DNA of 64,000 nucleotides from Roseateles_E sp005503085 (lineage in GTDB: Bacteria; Pseudomonadota; Gammaproteobacteria; Burkholderiales; Burkholderiaceae_C), in assembly GCF_028462495.1 (NCBI RefSeq), contig NZ_JAQOWX010000004.1, positions 33,582 through 97,581 of the forward strand, read 5' to 3'. The notes under the pieces are model-generated. The model did not search any database and was not told the DNA's origin. It saw only the letters and a list, made by a program, of their open reading frames with translations. A program made the position numbers and the translations under genes. Below, one piece after another: positions 50,914-59,433 of the stretch. Numbering within the stretch: position 1 is the first letter of the stretch; every line of letters begins with the position of its first letter.

Positions 50914-53709
50914 CTATCGCGCGCCAAGACTCTCCAACACCTGCAGGCCAGCTACCCGCATGGTTTCCTCACTCCAATGCGCGCCCCTCTCATAGGCCTC
51001 CGCATAGCCTAGTTGCCCCAGACCTTCTTGAGCCATGGCCTGCGAATTTTCTCGAAAATTTTGCTCGACGCTTCCACGGCTGCCGCCGGCAATCGAGTAG
51101 CGGGTGTCCGCATAGCCATTCATCTGCGCCGCCTGCTCATGCAGGCCGCCATTGCAAGCCATATGAGCCAGAGCATCTGCCCAGGCATAGAGCAAGCCAT
51201 TGCCCGTGTCCGACTCAAAGCAGTCGCTCGCGATGGCCAATGCACGGGACAGGCCATTGGTGTGGAGATGGGCTTGCACCAGGTTGATGGGCAGCCAGTG
51301 CAACGCTCGACGGTACCTCCCGTGCCGCAGCTGCGCATACAGCGGCTCACCCAGCTCGATCGCCGCTTCGGCGCGGCCTTCAGCAATCTGAATGGTCATC
51401 AGCCGGCAGAGCAGGCTCATCCGCCCGTGTTCGTCTCCAGGCGGGAAGCTCGTGGCAGAACGCTCAACCCACCGAATATCTGCCTCACGCCCAAGTCGTT
51501 GTGCACCCACGATGATGATGGATGAACAGAACAGGCGCAGCCGGCCCGACATGGTCGGCGCGTAAAGGGAACGCACTTCGTCCAGAGCTTGCGACAGCAC
51601 TTCCAGATCGCCGCTTGCATACACGAGGCTGTTCGCCTTCTGTGCCAGCGTTTCGATGAGCCCACAAACGTTGTCATCCTTCCGATGGGCAGTCTCCGCC
51701 ACGCCAAGCCATCGTGAAGCACGCGGGTTGTCGTAGTAGGTCCAATGGACAATCGCCTCGCGAACCCATCCACATCGCAAGGCATCCGCAGGCGAGCTTT
51801 CCGCTAGCGGTTCGGTCAGCATCAGGTAGCGCCCGGCCTCGCCGATACCGCCGGATCTCCAGAGTACAAAAACAAGGCTCGCAGCCAGACTCATGGCGAG
51901 CCGACTGTCATGCTCCAGCGCCCACTGGAACGCTTCGCGGGCATTGCCGATTTCAGGTTGGAGAAGGTCGATGGCATCATCAATGCCAGACCTACCGGCC
52001 AGCGCCGCTTCGCGGGTCTGTCCGAACAGGCGGCCCACCGCACCCGCATGCCGCGCTCGAAGATTGAAATTCTCGTCGCGCTGGTTCAGCTGTTCGATGG
52101 CAAACGCGCGCGAGCTTTCCAGCAAACGGTAGCGTGGCACCACACCGTCCTCAGCAACCACCAAGGAACGGTCGATCAGCTCGGATATGGCTTCCATCAG
52201 TCGCCATGGATCCTCGCCCTCGACATTGACCACGGGTTCCACCAAGGCCATCGAGATACTGCCTACGAACACGCCCAGGCGGCGGAATACGACTTGCTCG
52301 AAGGGGCCGAGCAACGAAACACTCCAGTCGAGTGCCGTCCGCAGCGTCCTGTGGCGGCCCGGAGCATCGCGGCGGCCGGCACTCAATGCGAGGAGCCGCT
52401 GATCCAGCGCCGTGGCAACGCCTTGCAAGCCCAGCAACGGAACGGCCGACGCCGCGTACTCGATGGCCAGTGGAATGCCGTCGACACGAAGGCATATATC
52501 GCCAATCAGATCGAGCGTTCGCTGATCGAGCGGCAATGGACGTCCGGCTTGCGCGCAGTGCCGAAGAAAGAGGGCTTGCGCAGGCCATTGATCAGCCTCG
52601 TCGAATGCGGTGCCTACATCGGCCGCATCAAGTGGCGGCACCAGTATTACCATCTCGCCCGTCAACTTGAGGCGGGCCTGGCTGGTGACGAGAAACCGCA
52701 GATGCGGGCACCCCTCCAGCAGCTGATGCACGACCGCAGCAACCGTATCCACCAGGTGCTCGGCGTTGTCCAGGATCACCAAGGCGTGCGAGGTATGCAG
52801 CGCAGAGACCAGGCCCCTCAGGCCTACCCCATCGCCCAGCGTCACCTCACAGGCCCGTGCCATTGTTGCTACGAGCAGCTCGTCATCACTCAGCGCCGCC
52901 AGGTCGACCCAGTGCACCGCGGCATGCGTCGTTTTGCTCGTCGCTCGTTCGCTCGTAAAAACGGCCCTCGCAAGGACCGTCTTTCCGCAGCCTGAATGCC
53001 CGGTAAGCGTCAGAAGCCGGTTGGATTGGAGCGCGGTACTGACGTGGCCCAGCAATGCATCGCGGCCGATCAGTCGATGCGTAGCTATTGCTGCTTGTGC
53101 CTCTGCTGGAGGCGCGACGTCCGAATCGCCGGCCGTTGCGCCGCCACTGCCCGAGCTGGCATCAGTCTCGACACGCGCGGTGAACTGGTAACCACGGCCG
53201 GGAATCGTCGCGATCAGCTCGGGGCCAAGCTCCTTGCGGATGGCGCTCATGCCCACGCGCAGATTGGCCTCTTCGACCACCGTCGTGGGCCACACAAGAC
53301 TCATCAGCTCGCGCTTGGTAACGACACGGCCGTGTCGCTGTGCCAGCGCCACCAGCAGATCGAAAGCTCGGGCGCCAAGGCTGATCTCGCGCCCGGACCT
53401 CAGCAATTGCCGTCGTTCCAGCTGCAATTCATAGTCGTCAAATCGGATGCAGTTCTCAGCCAAAGGTATGGGGCAGCGCTTGCGGCGATGCAGAAAATTC
53501 AAGTTGATGAATGGTCGCCAGGGACTGCGATCAGCCCCAAGTATCGGTGATCGGTCTGCGGGGATGCAGGCGCTCACGCGAAGTTGTCGCAGCACCTTTG
53601 CCTGAGCCGATTGCGTCCACAGGGACGAATCGTAGTGCCCTCCGGCGCATCCGTCTGTACGGCAATCCCAATACGTCCGCAAAGACATCCGATAGCTCGG
53701 CGAGCTCAT
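50914..53709 (-). CDS. Winged-helix/ATPase/helical-repeat transcriptional regulator
   Basis: Open frame of 931 codons. An OmpR/PhoB-type winged helix lies at about residues 88-180 (FDDYELQLERRQLLRSGREI, VWPTTVVEEANLRVGMSAIR, PGRGYQFTARV). A P-loop ATPase follows with Walker A GHSGCGKT (237-244) and LVILDNAEHL, an NB-ARC/STAND-like module, and then a long helical TPR-like C-terminus. No receiver domain. The start is uncertain: the first ~82 residues have no resemblance, no ATG lies near the winged helix, and a TTG at 53463 (LAENCIRFDDYEL) is possible. Divergent from the stress-type gene series beginning at 53836, which it probably controls. Confidence 0.83.
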   Translation of the reverse strand: MSSPSYRMSLRTYWDCRTDGCAGGHYDSSLWTQSAQAKVLRQLRVSACIPADRSPILGADRSPWRPFINLNFLHRRKRCPIPLAENCIRFDDYELQLERRQLLRSGREISLGARAFDLLVALAQRHGRVVTKRELMSLVWPTTVVEEANLRVGMSAIRKELGPELIATIPGRGYQFTARVETDASSGSGGATAGDSDVAPPAEAQAAIATHRLIGRDALLGHVSTALQSNRLLTLTGHSGCGKTVLARAVFTSERATSKTTHAAVHWVDLAALSDDELLVATMARACEVTLGDGVGLRGLVSALHTSHALVILDNAEHLVDTVAAVVHQLLEGCPHLRFLVTSQARLKLTGEMVILVPPLDAADVGTAFDEADQWPAQALFLRHCAQAGRPLPLDQRTLDLIGDICLRVDGIPLAIEYAASAVPLLGLQGVATALDQRLLALSAGRRDAPGRHRTLRTALDWSVSLLGPFEQVVFRRLGVFVGSISMALVEPVVNVEGEDPWRLMEAISELIDRSLVVAEDGVVPRYRLLESSRAFAIEQLNQRDENFNLRARHAGAVGRLFGQTREAALAGRSGIDDAIDLLQPEIGNAREAFQWALEHDSRLAMSLAASLVFVLWRSGGIGEAGRYLMLTEPLAESSPADALRCGWVREAIVHWTYYDNPRASRWLGVAETAHRKDDNVCGLIETLAQKANSLVYASGDLEVLSQALDEVRSLYAPTMSGRLRLFCSSIIIVGAQRLGREADIRWVERSATSFPPGDEHGRMSLLCRLMTIQIAEGRAEAAIELGEPLYAQLRHGRYRRALHWLPINLVQAHLHTNGLSRALAIASDCFESDTGNGLLYAWADALAHMACNGGLHEQAAQMNGYADTRYSIAGGSRGSVEQNFRENSQAMAQEGLGQLGYAEAYERGAHWSEETMRVAGLQVLESLGAR

Positions 53710-53741
53710 CGCAGGCGTGAGCGCATAACAGCGATTTTCAA

Positions 53742-53750
53742 CGCTTTACT
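53742..53750 (+). promoter_or_regulatory. Shared CGCTTTACT motif, first copy
   Basis: CGCTTTACT in the divergent promoter region of the regulator, inside a weak palindrome (CGCTTTA...TTAAAGGCG). The same 9-mer, also preceded by a TTTT-containing stretch, recurs at 56603-56611 before the first perhydrolase-type gene. Possible promoter or regulator site; based on two copies only. Confidence 0.3.
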
Positions 53751-53835
53751 AGTGTTAAAGGCGTGGTGCCTTGAGACTTCATCTGGGCCGCAACAAGGCG
53801 GTCCCGCCGAAACCTAGCAGTCTCAGGAGCACAGC

Positions 53836-54072
53836 ATGCACAGCCTTTCTCGCCTTGCGTTCACATCCGCACTTGCCGGGATCGGCTTCGCAATCCAAGT
53901 GCAATCGGCTCCGGCCTCCGTGGTCGATTGCACCCATCTGCGAGTCCAGTGTTTGGCCTCGGTCGATGGGCGAGGCGCCAGCTCGGATTTCCATGCCGTC
54001 CATCGGAGCAGCCCGGGTTCAGGGCTGACACCTGTTGGAAGCCGGCCTGTGCAAGTCTCCTGCGAACGATAG
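53836..54072 (+). CDS. Small exported hypothetical protein (possibly truncated)
   Basis: 78 residues, preceded by CAGGAG seven nt before the ATG. The N-terminus is a convincing signal peptide (MHSLSRLAFTSALAGIGFAI, then QVQSAPA), but the remaining ~50 residues are not recognisable. It is the first open frame downstream of the divergent promoter. It may be a short periplasmic protein or the surviving start of a decayed gene. The cupin gene follows 73 nt later. Confidence 0.4.
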   Translation: MHSLSRLAFTSALAGIGFAIQVQSAPASVVDCTHLRVQCLASVDGRGASSDFHAVHRSSPGSGLTPVGSRPVQVSCER

Positions 54073-54145
54073 GCCCAACAGCAATGAGCAGCCGAGCGCT
54101 TTGATGTGCTCTTCATCTTTCTACAAACCACAGAGAAACACCACC

Positions 54146-54577
54146 ATGAAACTCCCTCTCCTCGTTCTTGCCTGCAGTCTCCTGACATCGGTGTCGGGCG
54201 CTATCCAAGCTCAGACCAACGACACTCAGGCTTCCGAGGCCGCGCCTCGTTGGCGCGCCGGCCTCAGCCGCACGGACCTGGCTCGCCAGGACGTTTCGAA
54301 GTCCGGATACGAGCTTATCCAGGCTCGCGTGGACTTCGCTCCCGGTGTCGCCGCTCCTCGGCATTCCCATCCGGGTGAAGAAGTGGCCTTCGTACTTGAA
54401 GGCACGCTCGAGTACCAGTTGGCCGACCGCCCACCCGTGACGCTCAAGGCCGGAAACTCGCTCGTGATTCCTGCGGGAACGCCTCATGTCGCGCGCAATG
54501 TGGGTATCGGCAAGGCTTCGGAGTTGGCCACCTACTTCGTCAGGAAAGATCTGCCCCTCGTCAAAGCCGAGGACTGA
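54146..54577 (+). CDS. Exported cupin-domain protein
   Basis: 143 residues. Signal peptide (MKLPLLVLACSLLTSVSGAI...QAQ), then a single cupin barrel. Metal-ligand motif 1 is PRHSHPGEEVAFVLEGTLEY (two His, one Glu) and motif 2 is VIPAGTPHVARNVG. Function is unknown; periplasmic cupins of this type accompany quinone, thiol or peroxide-linked genes. Start at 54146 is supported by the signal peptide. The next gene lies 243 nt downstream. Confidence 0.85.
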   Translation: MKLPLLVLACSLLTSVSGAIQAQTNDTQASEAAPRWRAGLSRTDLARQDVSKSGYELIQARVDFAPGVAAPRHSHPGEEVAFVLEGTLEYQLADRPPVTLKAGNSLVIPAGTPHVARNVGIGKASELATYFVRKDLPLVKAED

Positions 54578-54820
54578 GCTGGGGTGTGGCCAAGGCTTGC
54601 CGGAGGCCTTGCGCAGCCGAGAGGTCGGGCCGATTTGGGGGACAGCGACCAGTCCAGCGCTCAGCGATAGCGACAACGCCGCTGACTCGCCCCCCGGATC
54701 CTCGCCCCTCAGTCAATGCACCGAGGCTCTGCATGAGCAATACAGGCTTCGTCCTCCATCAGCAGCCGATCCAAACCGCTGGTCTGTCATCAGGCGTGCG
54801 CACGGCGCACTCACACCATC

Positions 54821-55831
54821 ATGAAGAACCTTATCGTTTTCCTTCTCACGTGCTTGACAACCATTGCTATCGCTTCTCCGCTGCGTGGCGAACCGCTTCA
54901 GGCGCGGCTAGAGGGGGCTGGAGAATGGATCAACTCGCCACCCCTGAGCTTGACGCAGCTGAGTGGCAAGGTGGTGCTCGTTGATTTCTGGACGTACTCC
55001 TGCATCAACTGCCAGCGCACCCTTCCGTACTTGCGTGAATGGGCCAGGAAGTACGGTCCACTAGGGTTGGTCGTTATCGGCGTGCATGCGCCAGAGTTTG
55101 GATTCGAGCGAGACGTTCGCCGAGTCCGCCAAGCAGTCAGGGAAGGCCAACTTGACTATCCCATCGTGCTCGACAACGACTTCACCATCTGGCGGGCGTT
55201 CAATAACCGCGCCTGGCCCGCCCTCTACTTCGTCGATGGGCGGGGTCGGGTCAGGCATCACCAGATAGGCGAAGGCGATTACGAGCGCGCCGAAGACATC
55301 ATTCGGCAGCTACTCGTGGAAGCGGGGGCAGTGCTCGGTACGGAGGTCGCCCGCGTCGTACCGGCCGGATTGGGTTTGGCGCCTGACCTCGGCAACCTTC
55401 GCTCACCGGAGCTCTATCTCGGGCACGCTCGTGGCAATGGGCGGGACATTCTTCCCAACCAAGTCAAACGCTACGCTCGACGCAATCCGGCCTTGAACAA
55501 GTGGAGTCTGGCCGGCGACTGGACAGTCCGCTCTGAGTACGCGGAGCTGTCGAGCAGTCTTGGCAGCGTACAGCTCCGCTTCCATGCGAGAGACCTGCAC
55601 CTGGTGCTCGGCCCCGTCATCGACGGCAAGCCGCTGCCCTTTCGCATCACCATTGATGGCCTGCCACCCGGCATCGCCGCCGGTCTGGATGTCGATGCCA
55701 ATGGCCGCGGACTCATCACCGGCAACCGTCTCTACCAGCTCGTCCGTCAGCACGGTCCGGTGCGAGAGCGCCACTTCGAGATCACGTTCGAGGCGCCCGG
55801 CGCCCGTGCCTATGCCTTCACCTTCGGATGA
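54821..55831 (+). CDS. Exported thioredoxin-like protein with DipZ-type C-terminal domain
   Basis: 336 residues. Signal peptide (MKNLIVFLLTCLTTIAIASP), a TlpA/DipZ-like thioredoxin fold with active site YSCINCQRTLPYL (Cys61, Cys64), and a C-terminal beta-rich domain (about 200-336) like that of mycobacterial DipZ (LYLGHARG, LAGDWTVRSEYAEL, FHARDLHLVLGP). The DsbD/CcdA membrane part that normally precedes this pair in DipZ is absent, so the electron donor must be separate. Periplasmic thiol-disulfide exchange is likely. Confidence 0.85.
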   Translation: MKNLIVFLLTCLTTIAIASPLRGEPLQARLEGAGEWINSPPLSLTQLSGKVVLVDFWTYSCINCQRTLPYLREWARKYGPLGLVVIGVHAPEFGFERDVRRVRQAVREGQLDYPIVLDNDFTIWRAFNNRAWPALYFVDGRGRVRHHQIGEGDYERAEDIIRQLLVEAGAVLGTEVARVVPAGLGLAPDLGNLRSPELYLGHARGNGRDILPNQVKRYARRNPALNKWSLAGDWTVRSEYAELSSSLGSVQLRFHARDLHLVLGPVIDGKPLPFRITIDGLPPGIAAGLDVDANGRGLITGNRLYQLVRQHGPVRERHFEITFEAPGARAYAFTFG

Positions 55832-55928
55832 TCCTGTCGAGCAGGTTCGAGCAGTTGCTTGGCATGGTTCATCTCAGTAACCCATCACCTTTGTTTCCTT
55901 AGCCACCATCATCAAGAAAGACATCATC

Positions 55929-56375
55929 ATGAGAAAAAACCTGACTTTCGCACTCGCCGTATTGATCGCCACCGGCAGCAGTCTGGCCGAAGGCTTGAGC
56001 CGCCAGGAGGTCGTCGCAGAGTTGGAGCGCGCACGTGCCAGTGGCGAACTGGCCCGCAATCACAGCGAGAACCCTGATTTCCATGGCCCTACGCTGACCA
56101 GCGGCTCCAAGGTGAGCCGCGCAGACGTGCTGGCCCAATTGGAGCGGGCGCGTGCTAGCGGGGAGTTGGCGCGGTCACAGCGAGAAAGCTATGAGCCACC
56201 TGTGCCTACGGGTCCGGGCCTGAGCCGCACCGAAGTAGTCGCGGAGTTGCTGCGTGCACGCGCAAGCGGCGAACTCGCCATCCTGCACAGCAACAGAAAT
56301 GACTTCGGCGGTTCTATCGAACCGAAAGCCCGCGCCATTCGTTCAGCGACAGCGCTCGTGGATTGGACCAAGTGA
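55929..56375 (+). CDS. DUF4148 protein with three internal repeats
   Basis: 148 residues with a signal peptide (MRKNLTFALAVLIATGSSLA). The mature part holds three near-identical units: LSRQEVVAELERARASGELA, VSRADVLAQLERARASGELA and LSRTEVVAELLRARASGELA. DUF4148 proteins are Burkholderiales-specific and usually have one such unit, so this is a triplicated form. The units are probably helical hairpins; function unknown. Confidence 0.85.
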   Translation: MRKNLTFALAVLIATGSSLAEGLSRQEVVAELERARASGELARNHSENPDFHGPTLTSGSKVSRADVLAQLERARASGELARSQRESYEPPVPTGPGLSRTEVVAELLRARASGELAILHSNRNDFGGSIEPKARAIRSATALVDWTK

Positions 56376-56699
56376 TCCCCTTCTTCAGCCTGGCCCATGT
56401 GTTGGCAAGGACGCCTGGCTGAAGGCTGGAAACTGCAGCTGGCATGCACTACCGAGCGACATCGCTGACATGCAGCGATGTCGCTCGGTGCTTTCCGGGC
56501 CGAGCAGTTGCATGGGCGACCGATCAATCCCATCGTCACAACAGAGGAAGGTGGGGCGGTCTTGCACCTTCCCGAGCCGCTGCCGATTACATCGTTTTGC
56601 ATCGCTTTACTGGCGCAAACATCCCTACGTTTCGACACTGGCATGGCCAAGCCGGCAAGCGTTTGCCGGCACAGCAAATCTAACGCTGGAGCCAAACCA
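56376..56699. other. Gap between the DUF4148 gene and the hydrolase pair
   Basis: 324 nt without a supported gene. It contains an 8-bp inverted repeat CTTCAGCC/GGCTGAAG just after the DUF4148 stop, the long perfect palindrome at 56451-56489, the second CGCTTTACT (56603-56611), and a hairpin GCCGGCAA-GCGT-TTGCCGGC (56651-56670) 29 nt before the next start codon. It is the most structured intergenic stretch of the block and probably carries a promoter for the hydrolases. Confidence 0.5.
56451..56489. promoter_or_regulatory. Perfect 17-bp inverted repeat
   Basis: Arms ACCGAGCGACATCGCTG and CAGCGATGTCGCTCGGT around ACATG. There is no T-run directly after (GCTTTCC), so it is a weak terminator candidate and may be an operator or an RNA stem. 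Identical arms over 17 bp are unlikely by chance. Confidence 0.6.
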
Positions 56700-57527
56700 A
56701 TGGATCACTACTTCACCGCCCGAGACGGCGCGCGCATTCACTACAAAGACTGGGGAAGCGGTCTGCCCATCGTCTTCAGCCACGGCTGGCCGCTGAGCGC
56801 GGACAGCTGGGAATCGCAAATGCTGTTCCTGTCGAACCAGGGCTACCGAACCATCGCCCATGACCGCCGCGGCCACGGACGATCGAGTCAGGCCTGGAAC
56901 GGCAACGACATGGACGGCTACGCCGACGACTTGGCGAGCTTGTTGGAAGTTCTGGACCTCCGCAACGTCGTCCTGGTGGGCTTCTCCACCGGAGGCGGCG
57001 AGGTGGTTCGCTATATCGGCCGGCATGGCACACGGCGCGTCGCCAAGGTCGTGCTGGTGGGCGCCGTCCCCCCGCTGATGCTGCGAACACCGAACAACCC
57101 GGACGGCGTGCCTCTCGAAGTCTTTGATGGCTTGCGCAAAGGCGAGATCGAGAACCGTGCGCAGCTGTACCGAGACATCGCGTCCGGCCCGTTCTACGGT
57201 TTCAACCGGCCCGGGGCCGTGCCCTCCCAAGCGCTGATCGAGCGTTTCTGCGATCAGGGCCTGCAGGCAGGCCACCGCAGCACCTACGAGTGCATTGCGG
57301 CTTTCTCGGCGACGGATTTCAGCGCCGATCTACAGCAGGTCACCGTGCCGACGCTGCTGATCCATGGCGATGACGACCAGATCGTGCCCATCGACACCTC
57401 GGCCCGGCTTGCCGTCAAAGCCCTGCGCAGCGCCACGCTGAAGGTCTACGAGGGCGCCCCGCACGGCCTGGCCGACACCCACAAGGACCGGCTGAACGCC
57501 GACCTCCTCAGCTTCATCGCTTCTTGA
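56700..57527 (+). CDS. Alpha/beta hydrolase, non-haem chloroperoxidase/perhydrolase type (cytoplasmic)
   Basis: 275 residues without signal peptide. Catalytic triad Ser96 (VGFSTGGGEV), Asp226 (HGDDDQIVP) and His255 (GAPHGLADTHKDRLN). FSHGWPLSADSWESQMLF and AHDRRGHGRSSQ are the hallmarks of the bromoperoxidase/arylesterase group, which can form peracids from H2O2 and carboxylic acids. Start at 56700 because the upstream open frame has no similarity. The next gene is a close paralogue that carries a signal peptide. Confidence 0.92.
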   Translation: MDHYFTARDGARIHYKDWGSGLPIVFSHGWPLSADSWESQMLFLSNQGYRTIAHDRRGHGRSSQAWNGNDMDGYADDLASLLEVLDLRNVVLVGFSTGGGEVVRYIGRHGTRRVAKVVLVGAVPPLMLRTPNNPDGVPLEVFDGLRKGEIENRAQLYRDIASGPFYGFNRPGAVPSQALIERFCDQGLQAGHRSTYECIAAFSATDFSADLQQVTVPTLLIHGDDDQIVPIDTSARLAVKALRSATLKVYEGAPHGLADTHKDRLNADLLSFIAS

Positions 57528-57555
57528 CCTCCCACTACCTTTCAAGGAAATCATC

Positions 57556-58527
57556 ATGAAAATCACCCAACTGCTCCTCGCCATCGGCTTTGTCACCGGC
57601 ACGATCCACGGCTCCGTTCAGGCGCAATCGCCCAGCGGCAAGGTCGACCCAGTCCGGGCGAGTGCATCGCATGCACCGATGGCGAAGACGGCCAGCACCA
57701 TCACGACGCGCGACGGCGTGGAGCTCTACTACAAGGATTGGGGTCCGAAAAACGGACCGGTGGTGATGTTCAGCCACGGCTGGCCATTGAACTCCGACAG
57801 CTGGGAAGCGCAGATGCTATTCCTGGCGGACAAGGGCTTTCGCGTGATTGCGCATGACCGCCGCGGGCATGGCCGCTCCAGTCAACCCTGGAACGGCAAC
57901 GACATGGATCACTATGCCGACGACCTGGCTGCCGTCATCAACGCGCTGGACGTGCGTGGCGTGACGCTGGTCGGGTTCTCGACGGGCGGGGGTGAAGTCG
58001 CTCGCTATGTCGGCCGCCACGGTACGGCGCGCGTCAAGAAGGTGGTGCTCGTCGGCGCCGTGACCCCCATCATGGTCAAGACGCAGGAGAACCCCAACGG
58101 GGTGAGTCTGGATGTGTTCGACGGGCTGCGAAAGGCCTCGATCGACAACCGTGCCCAGCTGTACAAGGACCTCGCCAGCGGCCCGTTCTTCGGCTTCAAC
58201 CGCCCCGGCGCCAAGGCATCCACAGGCCAGATTGACACGTTCTGGGTGCAGGGCATGCAGGCCGGTCACAAGGCAACGCTTGACTCGATCAAGGCGTTCT
58301 CCGAGACCAGCTTCGTCGAGGACCTGAAGCGCCTGACTGTCCCGACGCTGGTCATCCACGGTGCCGACGACCAGATCGTGCCGATCGAGACGACTGCACG
58401 CGTGACGGCCAAGCTCGTCAAGGGCGCGAAGCTCATCGAGTACGCCGGCGGTCCGCACGGCATCACCGACACCCACAAAGACCGCCTGAATCAAGACCTG
58501 CTGGAGTTCATCAAGTCGTCCAACTGA
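57556..58527 (+). CDS. Alpha/beta hydrolase, non-haem chloroperoxidase/perhydrolase type (exported)
   Basis: 323 residues: a signal peptide (MKITQLLLAIGFVTGTIHGS...VQAQ), a ~25-residue linker, then a domain closely matching the preceding protein (AHDRRGHGRSSQPWNGNDMD; VGFSTGGGEVARYVGRHGT, Ser142; GADDQIVPIET; GGPHGITDTHKDRLNQDLLE). Starts 28 nt after the first copy with AAGGA before the ATG. A tandem duplication in which one copy acquired an export signal is the simplest account. Confidence 0.92.
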   Translation: MKITQLLLAIGFVTGTIHGSVQAQSPSGKVDPVRASASHAPMAKTASTITTRDGVELYYKDWGPKNGPVVMFSHGWPLNSDSWEAQMLFLADKGFRVIAHDRRGHGRSSQPWNGNDMDHYADDLAAVINALDVRGVTLVGFSTGGGEVARYVGRHGTARVKKVVLVGAVTPIMVKTQENPNGVSLDVFDGLRKASIDNRAQLYKDLASGPFFGFNRPGAKASTGQIDTFWVQGMQAGHKATLDSIKAFSETSFVEDLKRLTVPTLVIHGADDQIVPIETTARVTAKLVKGAKLIEYAGGPHGITDTHKDRLNQDLLEFIKSSN

Positions 58528-58601
58528 AACGCGAACTCGCCTTCGTCCATCTGAACGCCGTTCGATCTCTTCCGCAGCTGACTCCGCCCACGGACCTCGC
58601 C

Positions 58602-59396
58602 ATGAAATCCCATGCCTTCCTCGTTGCCGTCAGCCTCGCTGCCGGCCTTACCCAATCCAATGCACAGGCTCAAGCCATGAATACTTCTTCCATCAAGCCC
58701 ACCATCGTTCTCGTGCACGGCGCTTTTGCCGATTCATCCAGCTGGAACGGTGTGGTCACCCATTTGACCCAAAGCGGCTATCCCGTGGTGGCGGCCGCGA
58801 ATCCGCTGCGCAGCGTGGCCGGGGATGCGCGCTACGTCGCCAGCATCGTTGATGCCATCCCGGGTCCGGTGGTGCTGGTCGGCCACTCGTACGGTGGTGC
58901 TGTCATTACCAATGCCGCTGCGGGCAAGTCGCAGGTCAAGTCGCTGGTCTATGTGGCGGCCTTCGCGCCTGACGAGGGCGAAAGCGCGGGCCAGCTGGCC
59001 GGCAAGTTTCCCGGAGGCACTCTGGGTGGCGCTCTTGCCAAGCCCATTCCTTTGCCATCGGGCGGTGTGGACCTCTATATCGACCAGGGCAAATTCTGGC
59101 AACAGTTCGCTGCCGATGTCTCCGAATCTCAGGCACGCCTGATGGCAGCGGCGCAGCGCCCCATCGCCGAAGCCGCACTTGTGGAAGCAAGTGGTGCGCC
59201 AGCCTGGAAGAAGCTCCCCTCCTACTTCGTGTACGGCACGGGGGATCTGAACATACCCGCCGCAGGACTTGGTTTCATGGCAGATCGGGCGGGCTCTCGC
59301 AAGACGGTAGTCATTGAAGGGGCTTCGCATGTGGTGATGACATCTCACCCGCAGGCGGTTGCCGACCTGATCGAGTCCGCTGCAGCAGTTCGCTGA
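58602..59396 (+). CDS. Exported alpha/beta hydrolase, EstC/salicylate-esterase-like
   Basis: 264 residues. Signal peptide (MKSHAFLVAVSLAAGLTQSN...AQAQA), IVLVHGAFADSSSWNGVV, nucleophile VGHSYGGAVI (Ser96) and a C-terminal catalytic His in EGASHVVMTSHP. This belongs to a different hydrolase subfamily from its two neighbours (the HGAFADSSSW group). Periplasmic esterase/hydrolase of unknown substrate. It lies 74 nt after the second perhydrolase-type gene and 37 nt before the catalase gene. Confidence 0.88.
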   Translation: MKSHAFLVAVSLAAGLTQSNAQAQAMNTSSIKPTIVLVHGAFADSSSWNGVVTHLTQSGYPVVAAANPLRSVAGDARYVASIVDAIPGPVVLVGHSYGGAVITNAAAGKSQVKSLVYVAAFAPDEGESAGQLAGKFPGGTLGGALAKPIPLPSGGVDLYIDQGKFWQQFAADVSESQARLMAAAQRPIAEAALVEASGAPAWKKLPSYFVYGTGDLNIPAAGLGFMADRAGSRKTVVIEGASHVVMTSHPQAVADLIESAAAVR

Positions 59397-59433
59397 TCGC
59401 ATCGATACCGCTAGAGACCGAGGAAGCGCGCGA

